From assembly GCF_002082565.1 (NCBI RefSeq), contig NZ_CP020562.1, positions 1,860,001 to 1,924,000 of the forward strand: 64,000 nt of DNA. The letters are read 5' to 3'. The position numbers and the translations under genes were made by a program. Of this stretch, positions 7,956 to 16,190 are shown piece after piece. Source of the stretch: Halomonas sp. GT. Lineage in GTDB: Bacteria > Pseudomonadota > Gammaproteobacteria > Pseudomonadales > Halomonadaceae. The number at the start of each line of letters is the position of its first letter. The first letter of the stretch is position 1. The notes beneath the pieces were generated by a model. That model was not told the origin of the DNA, searched no databases, and saw nothing but the letters and a program-made list of their open reading frames with translations.

Positions 7956-9569
7956 TCAAACAGCGTTTATTTCGCGGGTAGTGTGAAACGTAAGCTCTGG
8001 CCATCTTTCAATAGTAATGTCCAGTGCTGCGCGAGTAGGGGGCATAAAGGCCAGGGCGCCCGCTGCGTCGTAGGCTAATCGTACAGAGCTAGTTTGGGTA
8101 AATCGCTTTAGCTGATGTATATCCTCACTCGATACCCAGAGCGCTTTATGCACAGGCACGCTTTCAAAGGTAGCGTCAATGTTGTATTCCGTAAGTAAGC
8201 GATGAGCGACGGTTTCAAACTGTAGCTGCCCAACAGCGCCCATAATCATCCCGGTCTTTTCTAGCGGTTCGAATACCTGGATAGTGCCTTCTTCACCTAG
8301 CTCTTTAAGCGCTTTGTTTAACTGCTTTGAACGTAGCGGATCGTTTAGACGCGCCGTTTTGAAAATTTCAGGTGAAAAGTGAGGGATGCCTGCGATGGCC
8401 AATAGCTCGCCTTCACTTAGCACATCGCCAATACGCAGCTTGCCATGGTTGGGGATGCCAATAATGTCGCCTGCATAGGCGGTGGTAAGGTGTGCGCGTT
8501 CTTGAGCCATAAAGGTAATAGCGTGGTCGAGTCGAATAGGCTTGGCACTTCGCGCGTGGTTAACTTTTAATCCCTGCCGATAGACGCCGGAGCAAATACG
8601 TAAGAACGCAATTCGGTCGCGATGCTGTGGGTTCATATTGGCTTGAATTTTAAACACGATACCTGAAAATTGTTTCCCATCAGGATAGACGGTTGTTTCT
8701 TTCGCTTCTCTAGGACGTGGAGAAGGTGCCCACTGGGTAAGCGCCTCTAGAATATCGCGCACGCCGAAGTTGTTAATCGCTGAACCGAAAAATACCGGCG
8801 ATAAGTCACCTGCTAGAAAAGCTTCCTGGTTAAAAGGATCAGCTGCTTCTTGAACAATTTCCAACTCCTCTTTGAAAGTGGCGTGGGCAATAGGAAAATT
8901 CTTGGTGAGGTAAGGATCATCAACGCTTTCTAGCACTTCCACTGCCTGATGAGCAGTGTTATCGCCTGGGGTGAACTTAAGCATGTGGTGGCGACGTAAG
9001 TCGAAGACACCTGCAAATTCTTTTCCCATGCCTACAGGCCAAGTAATGGGGGCGCAGGTGATACCCAGAATTTGCTCAATTTCATCAATGACGTCTAATG
9101 GTTCACGAACTTCACGATCCATTTTATTGATAAAGGTGATAATCGGGGTTTTACGCTGACGGCACACTTCTAATAATTTTATGGTTTGTGCTTCTACCCC
9201 TTTCGCCGCGTCAATGACCATTAATGCGGCATCTACAGCGGTTAGCACGCGGTATGTATCTTCGGAAAAATCCTTGTGGCCTGGCGTATCGAGCAGATTA
9301 ATTACACACCCTTCGTGCTCAAACTGCATGACAGAGCTTGCTACTGAAATACCCCGCTGCTTCTCCACTTCCATCCAGTCGGAGGTGGCAAATTGCTGGC
9401 TCTTTTTGGCTTTTACGGTACCCGCTGTACGGATTGCGCCACCGTACATCAATAGCTTTTCGGTTAAGGTGGTTTTGCCCGCATCAGGGTGCGAAATGAT
9501 GGCGAAGGTACGACGACGTTTTACTTCTTGTTCAATGGGGAACTGAGCTGCAAGAGCGGCGTTTTCCAT
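7956..9569 (-). CDS. prfC: Peptide chain release factor 3
   Basis: 537 residues, the normal length for RF3. It is a translational GTPase that removes RF1/RF2 from the ribosome after peptide release. G1 is HPDAGKTTL near residue 27, G2/switch I is the KQRGISVASSVMQF region, G3 is DTPGHKDFSEDTYR and G4 is NKMDRE. The RF3-specific extension KAKKSQQFATSDWMEVEKQR is present. The C-terminal domains run to the end without interruption. The gene sits 45 bases after a small hypothetical gene. Confidence 0.97.
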   Translation of the reverse strand: MENAALAAQFPIEQEVKRRRTFAIISHPDAGKTTLTEKLLMYGGAIRTAGTVKAKKSQQFATSDWMEVEKQRGISVASSVMQFEHEGCVINLLDTPGHKDFSEDTYRVLTAVDAALMVIDAAKGVEAQTIKLLEVCRQRKTPIITFINKMDREVREPLDVIDEIEQILGITCAPITWPVGMGKEFAGVFDLRRHHMLKFTPGDNTAHQAVEVLESVDDPYLTKNFPIAHATFKEELEIVQEAADPFNQEAFLAGDLSPVFFGSAINNFGVRDILEALTQWAPSPRPREAKETTVYPDGKQFSGIVFKIQANMNPQHRDRIAFLRICSGVYRQGLKVNHARSAKPIRLDHAITFMAQERAHLTTAYAGDIIGIPNHGKLRIGDVLSEGELLAIAGIPHFSPEIFKTARLNDPLRSKQLNKALKELGEEGTIQVFEPLEKTGMIMGAVGQLQFETVAHRLLTEYNIDATFESVPVHKALWVSSEDIHQLKRFTQTSSVRLAYDAAGALAFMPPTRAALDITIERWPELTFHTTREINAV

Positions 9570-9614
9570 ATTGACCTCGTGGTGTGGTTTGGCGAAGAGT
9601 AAAACTGGATGAGA

Positions 9615-9848
9615 TTACTCCTCCATGTAGCGCCAAGCCTGAACGCCACGAACCAAAGCGCGATTAGTAACGCTAAGAAATCGCCCGCGTTCTAAAATAG
9701 CCGATGTCACACCAGCCCCATGGATATCGCGATAAACCACCAGTAAGGGTGTTTTGGCATTGGTGGGTAAATAACTGTGCACGCTAGTCCACTCAGTGGA
9801 TGTCGTTAATTCGTCGATGTTGGGAATAAAGGCGTTTTGTAATTGCAT
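9615..9848 (-). CDS. Small hypothetical protein (77 residues)
   Basis: The start at 9848 is chosen because GGAGTGACC lies directly in front of it; a longer reading from 9884 lacks such a site. The protein (MQLQNAFIPNIDELTTSTEW through GVQAWRYMEE) has no membrane segment and no motif I know. It lies 45 bases upstream of prfC on the same strand and probably shares its transcript. Confidence 0.6.
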   Translation of the reverse strand: MQLQNAFIPNIDELTTSTEWTSVHSYLPTNAKTPLLVVYRDIHGAGVTSAILERGRFLSVTNRALVRGVQAWRYMEE

Positions 9849-10199
9849 GGTCACTCCACTCACAGGTCGGTTTCGGCAAATCATTGCGTTACAAAATGCA
9901 ATGAATGCATAGCGTTGTCTGGAGGGAGTAGCGCTAGGGTGGCGTAGGGCAAAAGCCGTTGTGTAACCGTGCCATTGAGTTACCTCATGCAGTTACCAGC
10001 GACCTTAAACAAAGGTATCTGGGGTAAATTGAAGCGGAATCTTACTTCGATTGACCGCTACTCAGGTTTGGTGTTCCGTAGGATGTCGTTACCACTAGAG
10101 TAGGCCAAGCGCGATGGTGTGAATTCGTCAAGCGCTTGGTTCATACCCTAAGTTGATGGTTAGTGAGCTAGATGACCTTAAGTTCAGGATAGAATCGTT
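9849..10199. other. Intergenic region between the small gene and luxS
   Basis: No gene is visible. An inverted repeat CCAAGCGC (10105-10112) with GCGCTTGG (10132-10139) and a 19-base gap could form a weak hairpin after luxS, but no T run follows on either strand. The promoter for the small gene and prfC on the minus strand must lie in this stretch. Confidence 0.35.
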
Positions 10200-10667
10200 T
10201 TAAGCAAAGACTTGTGTCCATTCATCGCGTTTTTCAAGCAGATCGCTGGCAAGAGCTTGAGCGCCTTTCAGGCTATGACTGGCAGCCCAGCCGCACTGCA
10301 TTTCGTTGCAAGCGGGTACTTCGGTAGCCGTTAAAACGTCTTCCAGTGTCTTATCGAGTATCTTAAGTACTTCCTCATAGTCATCGTGGTTAATCATCGC
10401 GATATAGAAACCGGTTTGGCACCCCATCGGGCTGATATCCACGACCTTATCCGTATGATTACGCGAAAGCTCGGCCATTAAGTGTTCGAGTGAGTGTAGG
10501 GCGGGCATTTCCATGTGAGCTTGGTTAGGTTGGCAAATGCGTAAATCGTATTTATGAATACGGTCGCCGTTCTGGCCCTCTTTGATATCAGCAAGGCGTA
10601 CATAGGGGGCTTTCACCTTGGTGTGATCCAGATTAAAGCTCTCGACGTTCATTTTTTGCTCAGTCAT
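10200..10667 (-). CDS. luxS: S-ribosylhomocysteine lyase LuxS
   Basis: 155 residues, typical for LuxS. The metal-binding HxxEH motif is HSLEH at residues 58-62, the catalytic Cys is in [12 protein letters not shown] (Cys83) and the third metal ligand is in NEMQCGW (Cys125). It splits S-ribosylhomocysteine into homocysteine and DPD, the precursor of AI-2, in the cytosol. It follows an ABM monooxygenase gene and metK on the same strand, which places it in the activated methyl cycle. The SAH nucleosidase that feeds it is not in the window. Confidence 0.97.
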   Translation of the reverse strand: MTEQKMNVESFNLDHTKVKAPYVRLADIKEGQNGDRIHKYDLRICQPNQAHMEMPALHSLEHLMAELSRNHTDKVVDISPMGCQTGFYIAMINHDDYEEVLKILDKTLEDVLTATEVPACNEMQCGWAASHSLKGAQALASDLLEKRDEWTQVFA

Positions 10668-10745
10668 GTGGGATATCCAATGTTTAATGTCTAGGGAGAT
10701 TATTTTCTATTTCAACTGTAGGTGAAGCCGTACAGCGGTGTGGAC

Positions 10746-11093
10746 TTAGATTCTAGGCGCATCGTAGTCATAAGGTTCGTCGCTATATACACAGACATTA
10801 GCGTGATCGATATCGCCGTCCTTAGCTTCCACGTGTTGGGCAAAAAACTGTTTTATCTCTTGGCGATTGCAGTGCGCTTCGAACGAATCACGATTAGCCC
10901 ATACTTCGTGAAAGACAATGGGGTAACTCGCCCCTTTGGCATTCGGGTGATCAATATGGCGAGTCACCGTGTATGCTAGGCAGCCATCTTCTCGATGAGT
11001 ATTTGGTTCTAGCCTTTGAAGCGCTTCAAATACGGCTTCCTCTTTTCCGGGCTTAGGTTTGAAGTTGGCAATGCAATATATCTTGCTTGACAT
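10746..11093 (-). CDS. ABM-family putative quinol monooxygenase (YgiN/LsrG-like)
   Basis: 115 residues with the antibiotic biosynthesis monooxygenase fold: IYCIANFKPKPGKEEAVFEA, then YTVTRHIDHPNAKG, then FHEVWANRDSFEAHCN with the usual (E/H)xWxxxxAfxxH pattern. Small cofactor-free members act on quinones or, as LsrG, on phospho-AI-2. Its place 23 bases after metK and 78 bases before luxS makes a role with the LuxS product or in methyl-cycle stress plausible, but that is inference; no lsr operon is in the window. Confidence 0.75.
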   Translation of the reverse strand: MSSKIYCIANFKPKPGKEEAVFEALQRLEPNTHREDGCLAYTVTRHIDHPNAKGASYPIVFHEVWANRDSFEAHCNRQEIKQFFAQHVEAKDGDIDHANVCVYSDEPYDYDAPRI

Positions 11094-11116
11094 ATACGGC
11101 TCCTAGGCTGGTTTAG

Positions 11117-12346
11117 TTATTTTAACAACGCTGCTGCTTGACGTAGCGCTTCGGCTTTATCGATTTTTTCCCAGGGGAAAGCGGTAAAGGTTTCTACCTG
11201 CGCCGCGCCCTTATCATCGATCCAGTGGTAGCTATGCTCAAACGGCTCGCGCCCAAAGTGACCGTAGGCGGCGGTAAGCTGATACATCGGGTGCAGCAAG
11301 TCGAGCATAGTGGTAATGGCAAAGGGCCTGAGGTCAAAATGCTTCCGAACAAGGCTCACAATCTTGGCATCGTCGATGGTGCCAGTGCCAAAGGTATCAA
11401 TGGCCACAGATGTGGGTTCAGCGACACCGATTGCATACGAAATTTGTATTTCACACTTATCGGCTAAACCAGCGGCAACAATGTTTTTGGCGACATAGCG
11501 ACCCGCGTAAGCAGCACTGCGGTCGACCTTTGAGGGATCTTTTCCGGAGAATGCACCGCCACCGTGACGCGCCATACCGCCATAGGTATCAACGATAATT
11601 TTTCGACCGGTTAGGCCGCAATCGCCCACCGGGCCACCAATCACAAATTTACCCGTTGGGTTAATGTGGTACTGGGTGTTTTCATCCAGCCATTCATCAG
11701 GCAGCACTTGCTCAATAATTTCGTGCTTAATAATGCTGCGAAGCTCTTCCTGGTCGATGCTGGGGTCGTGCTGAGTTGATAGCACGACAGCATCAACGCC
11801 ACAGGGCATACCCGCAGCGTTATAGCGGAAGGTCACTTGGCTCTTGGCATCGGGGCGTAGCCACGGTAGTAAACCGTGTTGACGAAGTTCTGCCTGACGC
11901 TCGACTAAGCGGTGCGAATAGTGAATCGGGGCGGGCATGTACGATTCGGTTTCGTTCGTGGCGTAACCAAACATTAAGCCTTGGTCACCAGCACCTTGAT
12001 CTTCGGGCTTGGTGCGATCAACGCCCTGAGCAATATCAACGCTCTGTTTGCCGATTAGATTCATCACGCCGCAAGTGGCGCCATCAAAACCAACGTCTGA
12101 TGAGTTATAGCCAATATTGGTAATAACGTCGCGAACTAGCGTTTCCAAATCTACCCAGGCAGAGGTGGTGATTTCACCGGCGATAATCGCCACACCGGTT
12201 TTAACCATGGTTTCACAAGCCACCCGCGCCTGCTTGTCACGGGCGATGATGGCATCTAAAACAGCATCAGATATTTGGTCGGCGATCTTGTCGGGGTGGC
12301 CTTCTGAGACGGATTCGGATGTAAAGAGGGTAAACGTGTTATGCAT
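11117..12346 (-). CDS. metK: S-adenosylmethionine synthetase
   Basis: 409 residues from ATG 12346; a TTG four codons earlier is less likely. It makes SAM from methionine and ATP. N-terminal signature [23 protein letters not shown] loop [12 protein letters not shown], and the glycine-rich loop [16 protein letters not shown] are all present. It is somewhat longer than the E. coli enzyme (384), mainly through the insert [20 protein letters not shown], common in some gammaproteobacteria. It lies 67 bases after cfa, a large SAM consumer, and before luxS. Confidence 0.97.
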   Translation of the reverse strand: MHNTFTLFTSESVSEGHPDKIADQISDAVLDAIIARDKQARVACETMVKTGVAIIAGEITTSAWVDLETLVRDVITNIGYNSSDVGFDGATCGVMNLIGKQSVDIAQGVDRTKPEDQGAGDQGLMFGYATNETESYMPAPIHYSHRLVERQAELRQHGLLPWLRPDAKSQVTFRYNAAGMPCGVDAVVLSTQHDPSIDQEELRSIIKHEIIEQVLPDEWLDENTQYHINPTGKFVIGGPVGDCGLTGRKIIVDTYGGMARHGGGAFSGKDPSKVDRSAAYAGRYVAKNIVAAGLADKCEIQISYAIGVAEPTSVAIDTFGTGTIDDAKIVSLVRKHFDLRPFAITTMLDLLHPMYQLTAAYGHFGREPFEHSYHWIDDKGAAQVETFTAFPWEKIDKAEALRQAAALLK

Positions 12347-12413
12347 TAAACAGTCCAATTAATGAATAGTGAGTCGTGGCTTAATATTTTCAAACGCAAG
12401 CATCGAAAACGAC

Positions 12414-13610
12414 TTAGCTAACGCGGTCGTAGCCACCGAGCACACCCTTTTTACTGAGCACAAATTGCCACAGCTGAATGTCGCGAGCGCGGAAAGCACC
12501 CGCACAGCTAAGCAGGTAGTAGCGCCACATACGGTAAAAACGCTCGCTGAACTGGTCTTTGAACTGAGGCCAGCTCGCTTCAAAGTTTTTATACCAAGCC
12601 ATTAGCGTGCGGTCGTAATCTGCGCCAAAGTTGTGTACATCTTCCACCACAAACAGTGACTCCGCAGCGTTGGTCACTTGGCTCAAGGCGGGCAATTCAC
12701 CGTTGGGGAAAATATACTTATCAATCCAGGGGTCTGGAGAGGTATTACGTACATTTTTGCCAATGGTGTGCAGCAAGAAAAGGCCGTCATCTTTTAAACA
12801 GCGATTGGCTACCTTCATGTACTCGCGATAGTTTTTGCGACCCACATGCTCGAACATTCCGATACTGACAATGCGGTCAAATTGCTCGGTTTCATCACGA
12901 TAATCTTTTAACCGGAATTCAACCGGTAACCCGCTCTGCATTAGCAGCTTGCCGTATTCTGCTTGCTCTTTTGAAATCGTCAGGCCTACGCACTCAACGC
13001 CGTAATGTTCGGCGGCGTAGGCCATAAAGCTTCCCCAGCCACAGCCGATATCCAGCACGCGCATGCCGGGTTTGAGCTTAAGTTTGCGGCAAATCAGATC
13101 GAGCTTGGCTTCCTGGGCCTCGTCGAGCGTTTTGGCATCTTTCCAGTAGCCACAGGTGTAGGTCATGCGCTTGTCGAGCATGGCGGCATAAAAATCGTTG
13201 CCAAGGTCGTAGTGTGCCTCGCCGACCTGAAACGCACGTTTGGCGGTTTGTAAGTTGACCAAACGTGTTTTTAGGTGGTGAAACACTAATTTGCTGTGAT
13301 TGACCTGATCGGGAAGACGGGCACGCATCAGTTTAAAAAAGAACTTATCGAGGTCATCGGTTTCCCAATCACCGTCCATATAGCGCTCACCTAGGCCGAG
13401 ATTGCCTCGTGCTAAGGCATCTTCAATCACGCCATGGGCATTTAACCGCATATCCCAGGGACGGTCACCATTGATATGAATATCTGCATTTTCAAGCAGA
13501 GTCGCCACAAATAGCTGTGAGGAAGAGGTTTCGTCAAAGAACGCAGTGTGAGGGAGAGGTAGGTATTGCAATGAATTCGCCTTGTTTGAAGAGTAAAAAC
13601 TTACCAACAT
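12414..13610 (-). CDS. cfa: Cyclopropane-fatty-acyl-phospholipid synthase
   Basis: 398 residues and closely parallel to E. coli Cfa. It methylenates unsaturated acyl chains of membrane phospholipids with SAM, protecting against acid and osmotic stress. Recognisable blocks: GNLGLGERYMDGDWE, EAHYDLGNDFYAAML, SAM motif I MRVLDIGCGWGSF, FEHVGRKNYREY, and the C-terminal CAGAFRARDIQLWQFVL. The ATG at 13610 has no good ribosome site, so the start is less certain than the identity. Directly upstream of metK on the same strand. Confidence 0.95.
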   Translation of the reverse strand: MLVSFYSSNKANSLQYLPLPHTAFFDETSSSQLFVATLLENADIHINGDRPWDMRLNAHGVIEDALARGNLGLGERYMDGDWETDDLDKFFFKLMRARLPDQVNHSKLVFHHLKTRLVNLQTAKRAFQVGEAHYDLGNDFYAAMLDKRMTYTCGYWKDAKTLDEAQEAKLDLICRKLKLKPGMRVLDIGCGWGSFMAYAAEHYGVECVGLTISKEQAEYGKLLMQSGLPVEFRLKDYRDETEQFDRIVSIGMFEHVGRKNYREYMKVANRCLKDDGLFLLHTIGKNVRNTSPDPWIDKYIFPNGELPALSQVTNAAESLFVVEDVHNFGADYDRTLMAWYKNFEASWPQFKDQFSERFYRMWRYYLLSCAGAFRARDIQLWQFVLSKKGVLGGYDRVS

Positions 13611-14084
13611 GAGGTAAGTGCTTTAGTCTGAAAATCAAACAATGCTTAGGGTGGATTGGTTGTCATCGTTGCCAGCACTTATTGCATTAGTCCATAAGTA
13701 ACTGATCGTTTTTCATGATATTTTCTCATGAGAAGCAATCAAGCGGAGTGCATAAATGTCGGGCAAAAAACTAGGGTGGGGTCATCAACTGTGAGAGTAG
13801 GTGTGGCATGGTTTATGATCCTGCTGATGTATTCTATCGACAGCGAAAAGCCTTCGTTAAGGAAGCCTAGTAGCCAGTAACCGCGCAGATAATGTTAGCA
13901 GATTAAATACCAGTTATCACCCTGGTGCCCTATCGGACGAGCGTCGTAGCGAAGCATTACCTTACCCACACTAAGGGAATTAGGCACATTTGGTAGCGAC
14001 AGTGGCTAACCGGTGGCTTTACATGGCGATAACAATTAGTCATAGCATTACCCTACCTGATAGGTTAGGTGTTGCATTTGGTCA
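13611..14084. other. Gene-free stretch upstream of cfa
   Basis: No open frame of note. It should contain the cfa promoter (minus strand). A short dyad CATGA-N7-TCATG lies at 13714-13730. Toward the right end the sequence passes into the relic of a universal stress protein gene; the N-terminal half of that gene can no longer be recognised here. Confidence 0.35.
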
Positions 14085-14451
14085 TTGAGACCGCCCAGTT
14101 TCTGGCACCGCACAACGTGATGATCGCGTTTGACGTTAGTAACCGGCCGTAAAGGGGTGGAAATGCTAGCTAAAAGTCCCTTGTTTGAAGGCACTACTTG
14201 TCATGCCGTCATTGTGGGCGCAGAAACAGCTGAACACCGCTCGCAGCTTACCTGGGCGTTAGAAACGTTACGTGCACTGCGAAGGCGCGGGCGAAGTGGA
14301 AGAGAAGCTGCGTACCTATAAGCAGGAGCACAGTATCGTTATGCTGGTAATGGCCACCTATGGCCACTCGCGCATTCGCCACCTTCTAGTGATTAGTACT
14401 ACGACCTCGGTGCAGCGTAACGCCCAACTGCCGGTGTTAACTTTGCGCTGA
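14085..14451 (+). pseudogene. Relic of a universal stress protein gene (C-terminal UspA domain)
   Basis: Pieces in different frames match the second UspA domain of the gene at 4346-5203: first HNVMIAFDVS, then after a frame change RKGVEMLAKSPLFEGTTCHA and VIVGAETAEHRSQLTWALET, then after another GEVEEKLRTYKQEHSIVMLV and YGHSRIRHLLVISTTTS, ending at a TGA (14449-14451) in the equivalent position to the intact gene. There is at least one in-frame stop and two frame changes, and the N-terminal half is gone. This is an old duplicate, now decayed. Confidence 0.85.
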
Positions 14452-14475
14452 ACACTTGCTTTCATTGCTTGCTAC

Positions 14476-15672
14476 TTACTGCTCCGCCGTGCAGTTGGCT
14501 GCTTCCCGCAGCACGCGCTGTGCCAGTAGCCATCCGGCAACGATGAACACCAGCATACCTAATAAAAGCGAGTAAAAGGGTGCACCCACTCCAAGGGCTA
14601 ACCCCAGTACCGCAGGCGCTATGCCGGTGGAGAACACCATGGATGCGCTAAGTGCTGAGCGTACCTTGCCAAGATGCTCAGCGCCCCATAGCTTGATCAG
14701 CAGACCAGAGGCGATAAGCTCCTGAGCGCCCATGGCTAACCCGCCGCCTACCATTAGTGCCCAAATGCTGATGTTCCCACCGATGGTTAACGCCATCACC
14801 ATAGCGATGGCGTAGGGTAACAAGTAAAGGCGCGCTAGCTTCACGGGCCCCAATTTATCGATCCATCGACCGCCTAGTAACGTCCCCGGCAGTTTGGCGA
14901 ACCCCATGCCGGTCAGCGCCAGTGCATAAACCGCCAGTGAGCTGTCGAGGGCTTCGGTTAATTGGGCTTGATAAATAAATAGCCCCGTCATGGTGATAGG
15001 CAGTGACATTAACAGGGGCAATAACAACCAGAAGCGTTTATCACGAAAGGGGCGAGGGCCGTGGGGTGTTTGTTTCGTCGGTTTAACGCTCGGCGCGCTG
15101 GGCCAGGGGGCTTTCATTAGCAGCCACAGCCATGGAAGTGCAATAGTCCCGCACATTAGCCACCAAAAAGTTTGCCAACTGCTCCAGATAAGCGCCGCAG
15201 CAACCAACGGTGGTAGCAGCGCTTCACCCAGTGGAATGCCTAAGTTTGCCAACCCAATGGCGCGGCCACGCATGGTGGAAAACTCTCGGGCGGCAAGCGT
15301 GTTACCCAAATGGGTCAACATACCCTGACCGCATAGCCGTACTATGCCAAGGCCGACTATCCCTAACCACCACCAGGGCGATAAGGTAAGCAGCACAACG
15401 CCGGTTAATAGCAGTAATAATATGATTGCTGCGAAACGTCGTGGGTTTATCCAATCAACAGATGGCCCAAAGCGCAGCATGCAGAAGCCCGCTATCAGAG
15501 TAACCACAGCATAAGCGGTGCCAAACTGGCTGACACTAAGCCCAAGGTGGTCTGAAAGAGGGGCTTGAAAGAGGCCAATGAAATAACTCTGCCCAAGGCT
15601 TGAGCTAAACATGGCCAAAAAAGCGATACTGAGTACGCTGCGGTGATCGCGCAGCAGGGTGCGATAGCCCAT
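14476..15672 (-). CDS. Major facilitator superfamily transporter
   Basis: 398 residues with about twelve hydrophobic helices and the MFS loop pattern GGRWIDKLGPVKLARLYLLP between helices 8 and 9. The substrate is not evident; a proton-coupled drug or metabolite exporter is the broad expectation. Start at 15672 is chosen because AAGGGA lies seven bases upstream; a longer reading to 15747 would overlap the start of the divergent DksA-like gene. The two divergent starts are 66 bases apart and must share a compact promoter region. Confidence 0.85.
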   Translation of the reverse strand: MGYRTLLRDHRSVLSIAFLAMFSSSLGQSYFIGLFQAPLSDHLGLSVSQFGTAYAVVTLIAGFCMLRFGPSVDWINPRRFAAIILLLLLTGVVLLTLSPWWWLGIVGLGIVRLCGQGMLTHLGNTLAAREFSTMRGRAIGLANLGIPLGEALLPPLVAAALIWSSWQTFWWLMCGTIALPWLWLLMKAPWPSAPSVKPTKQTPHGPRPFRDKRFWLLLPLLMSLPITMTGLFIYQAQLTEALDSSLAVYALALTGMGFAKLPGTLLGGRWIDKLGPVKLARLYLLPYAIAMVMALTIGGNISIWALMVGGGLAMGAQELIASGLLIKLWGAEHLGKVRSALSASMVFSTGIAPAVLGLALGVGAPFYSLLLGMLVFIVAGWLLAQRVLREAANCTAEQ

Positions 15673-15738
15673 CGAATAGTCCCTTACGCGATCAAACAAA
15701 TTAGTAGGGTAACGATTGTAGGCTAACTGGAGACGCAG

Positions 15739-16080
15739 ATGAATCACCCCGAGGTGGATATAGCCGTTATCCGTGAGAAACTGATGACACTCGACACCAC
15801 GCTTCGCGAGGAGAGCGCAAGCAGTGAAGACTCACGCGATACTGTAATGTTGGATCAAACGTCGGTAGGTCGGCTGTCGCGTATGGATGCAATGCAGGGG
15901 CAAGCGATGGCCAAAGCAGGCGAGCAGCGCCGCCAGTTAAAGCTAAAGCAGATTGCCGCTGCCCTGCAACGCATTGAGAGTGAGAGCTTCGGTGAGTGTA
16001 TCGAGTGCGGCGAATGGATTGGGGCCAAACGCCTCACCTGGGATCCGTTAGTGCTGAAGTGTATTGAGTGTGCCGATTAG
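15739..16080 (+). CDS. DksA/TraR-family C4 zinc-finger protein
   Basis: 113 residues. An N-terminal helical part with glutamate-rich hairpin (TLREESASSEDSRDTVMLDQ) is followed by a C-terminal zinc finger with two Cys pairs, GECIECGEWIG and LKCIECAD. DksA/TraR proteins insert into the RNA polymerase secondary channel and adjust transcription with ppGpp. At 113 residues it lies between TraR (about 73) and DksA (about 151), like YbiI/YjiA-type short members. Divergent from the MFS gene. Followed after 110 bases by an IS1182 element. Confidence 0.85.
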   Translation: MNHPEVDIAVIREKLMTLDTTLREESASSEDSRDTVMLDQTSVGRLSRMDAMQGQAMAKAGEQRRQLKLKQIAAALQRIESESFGECIECGEWIGAKRLTWDPLVLKCIECAD

Positions 16081-16190
16081 CCAGGGTATGCAGGCTCCTC
16101 TTGAACGCTTTGTAGCCCTCCAATTATTAACTGAATTTAAATAAAGCGCTGAAAGAGAAGTATATTAGAAGACTTTTAAAGACTGCTTTT

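Noticed and set aside
10105..10139. Inverted repeat considered as the luxS terminator
   Set aside because: The stem is only eight bases with a 19-base loop and no T run follows on either strand.
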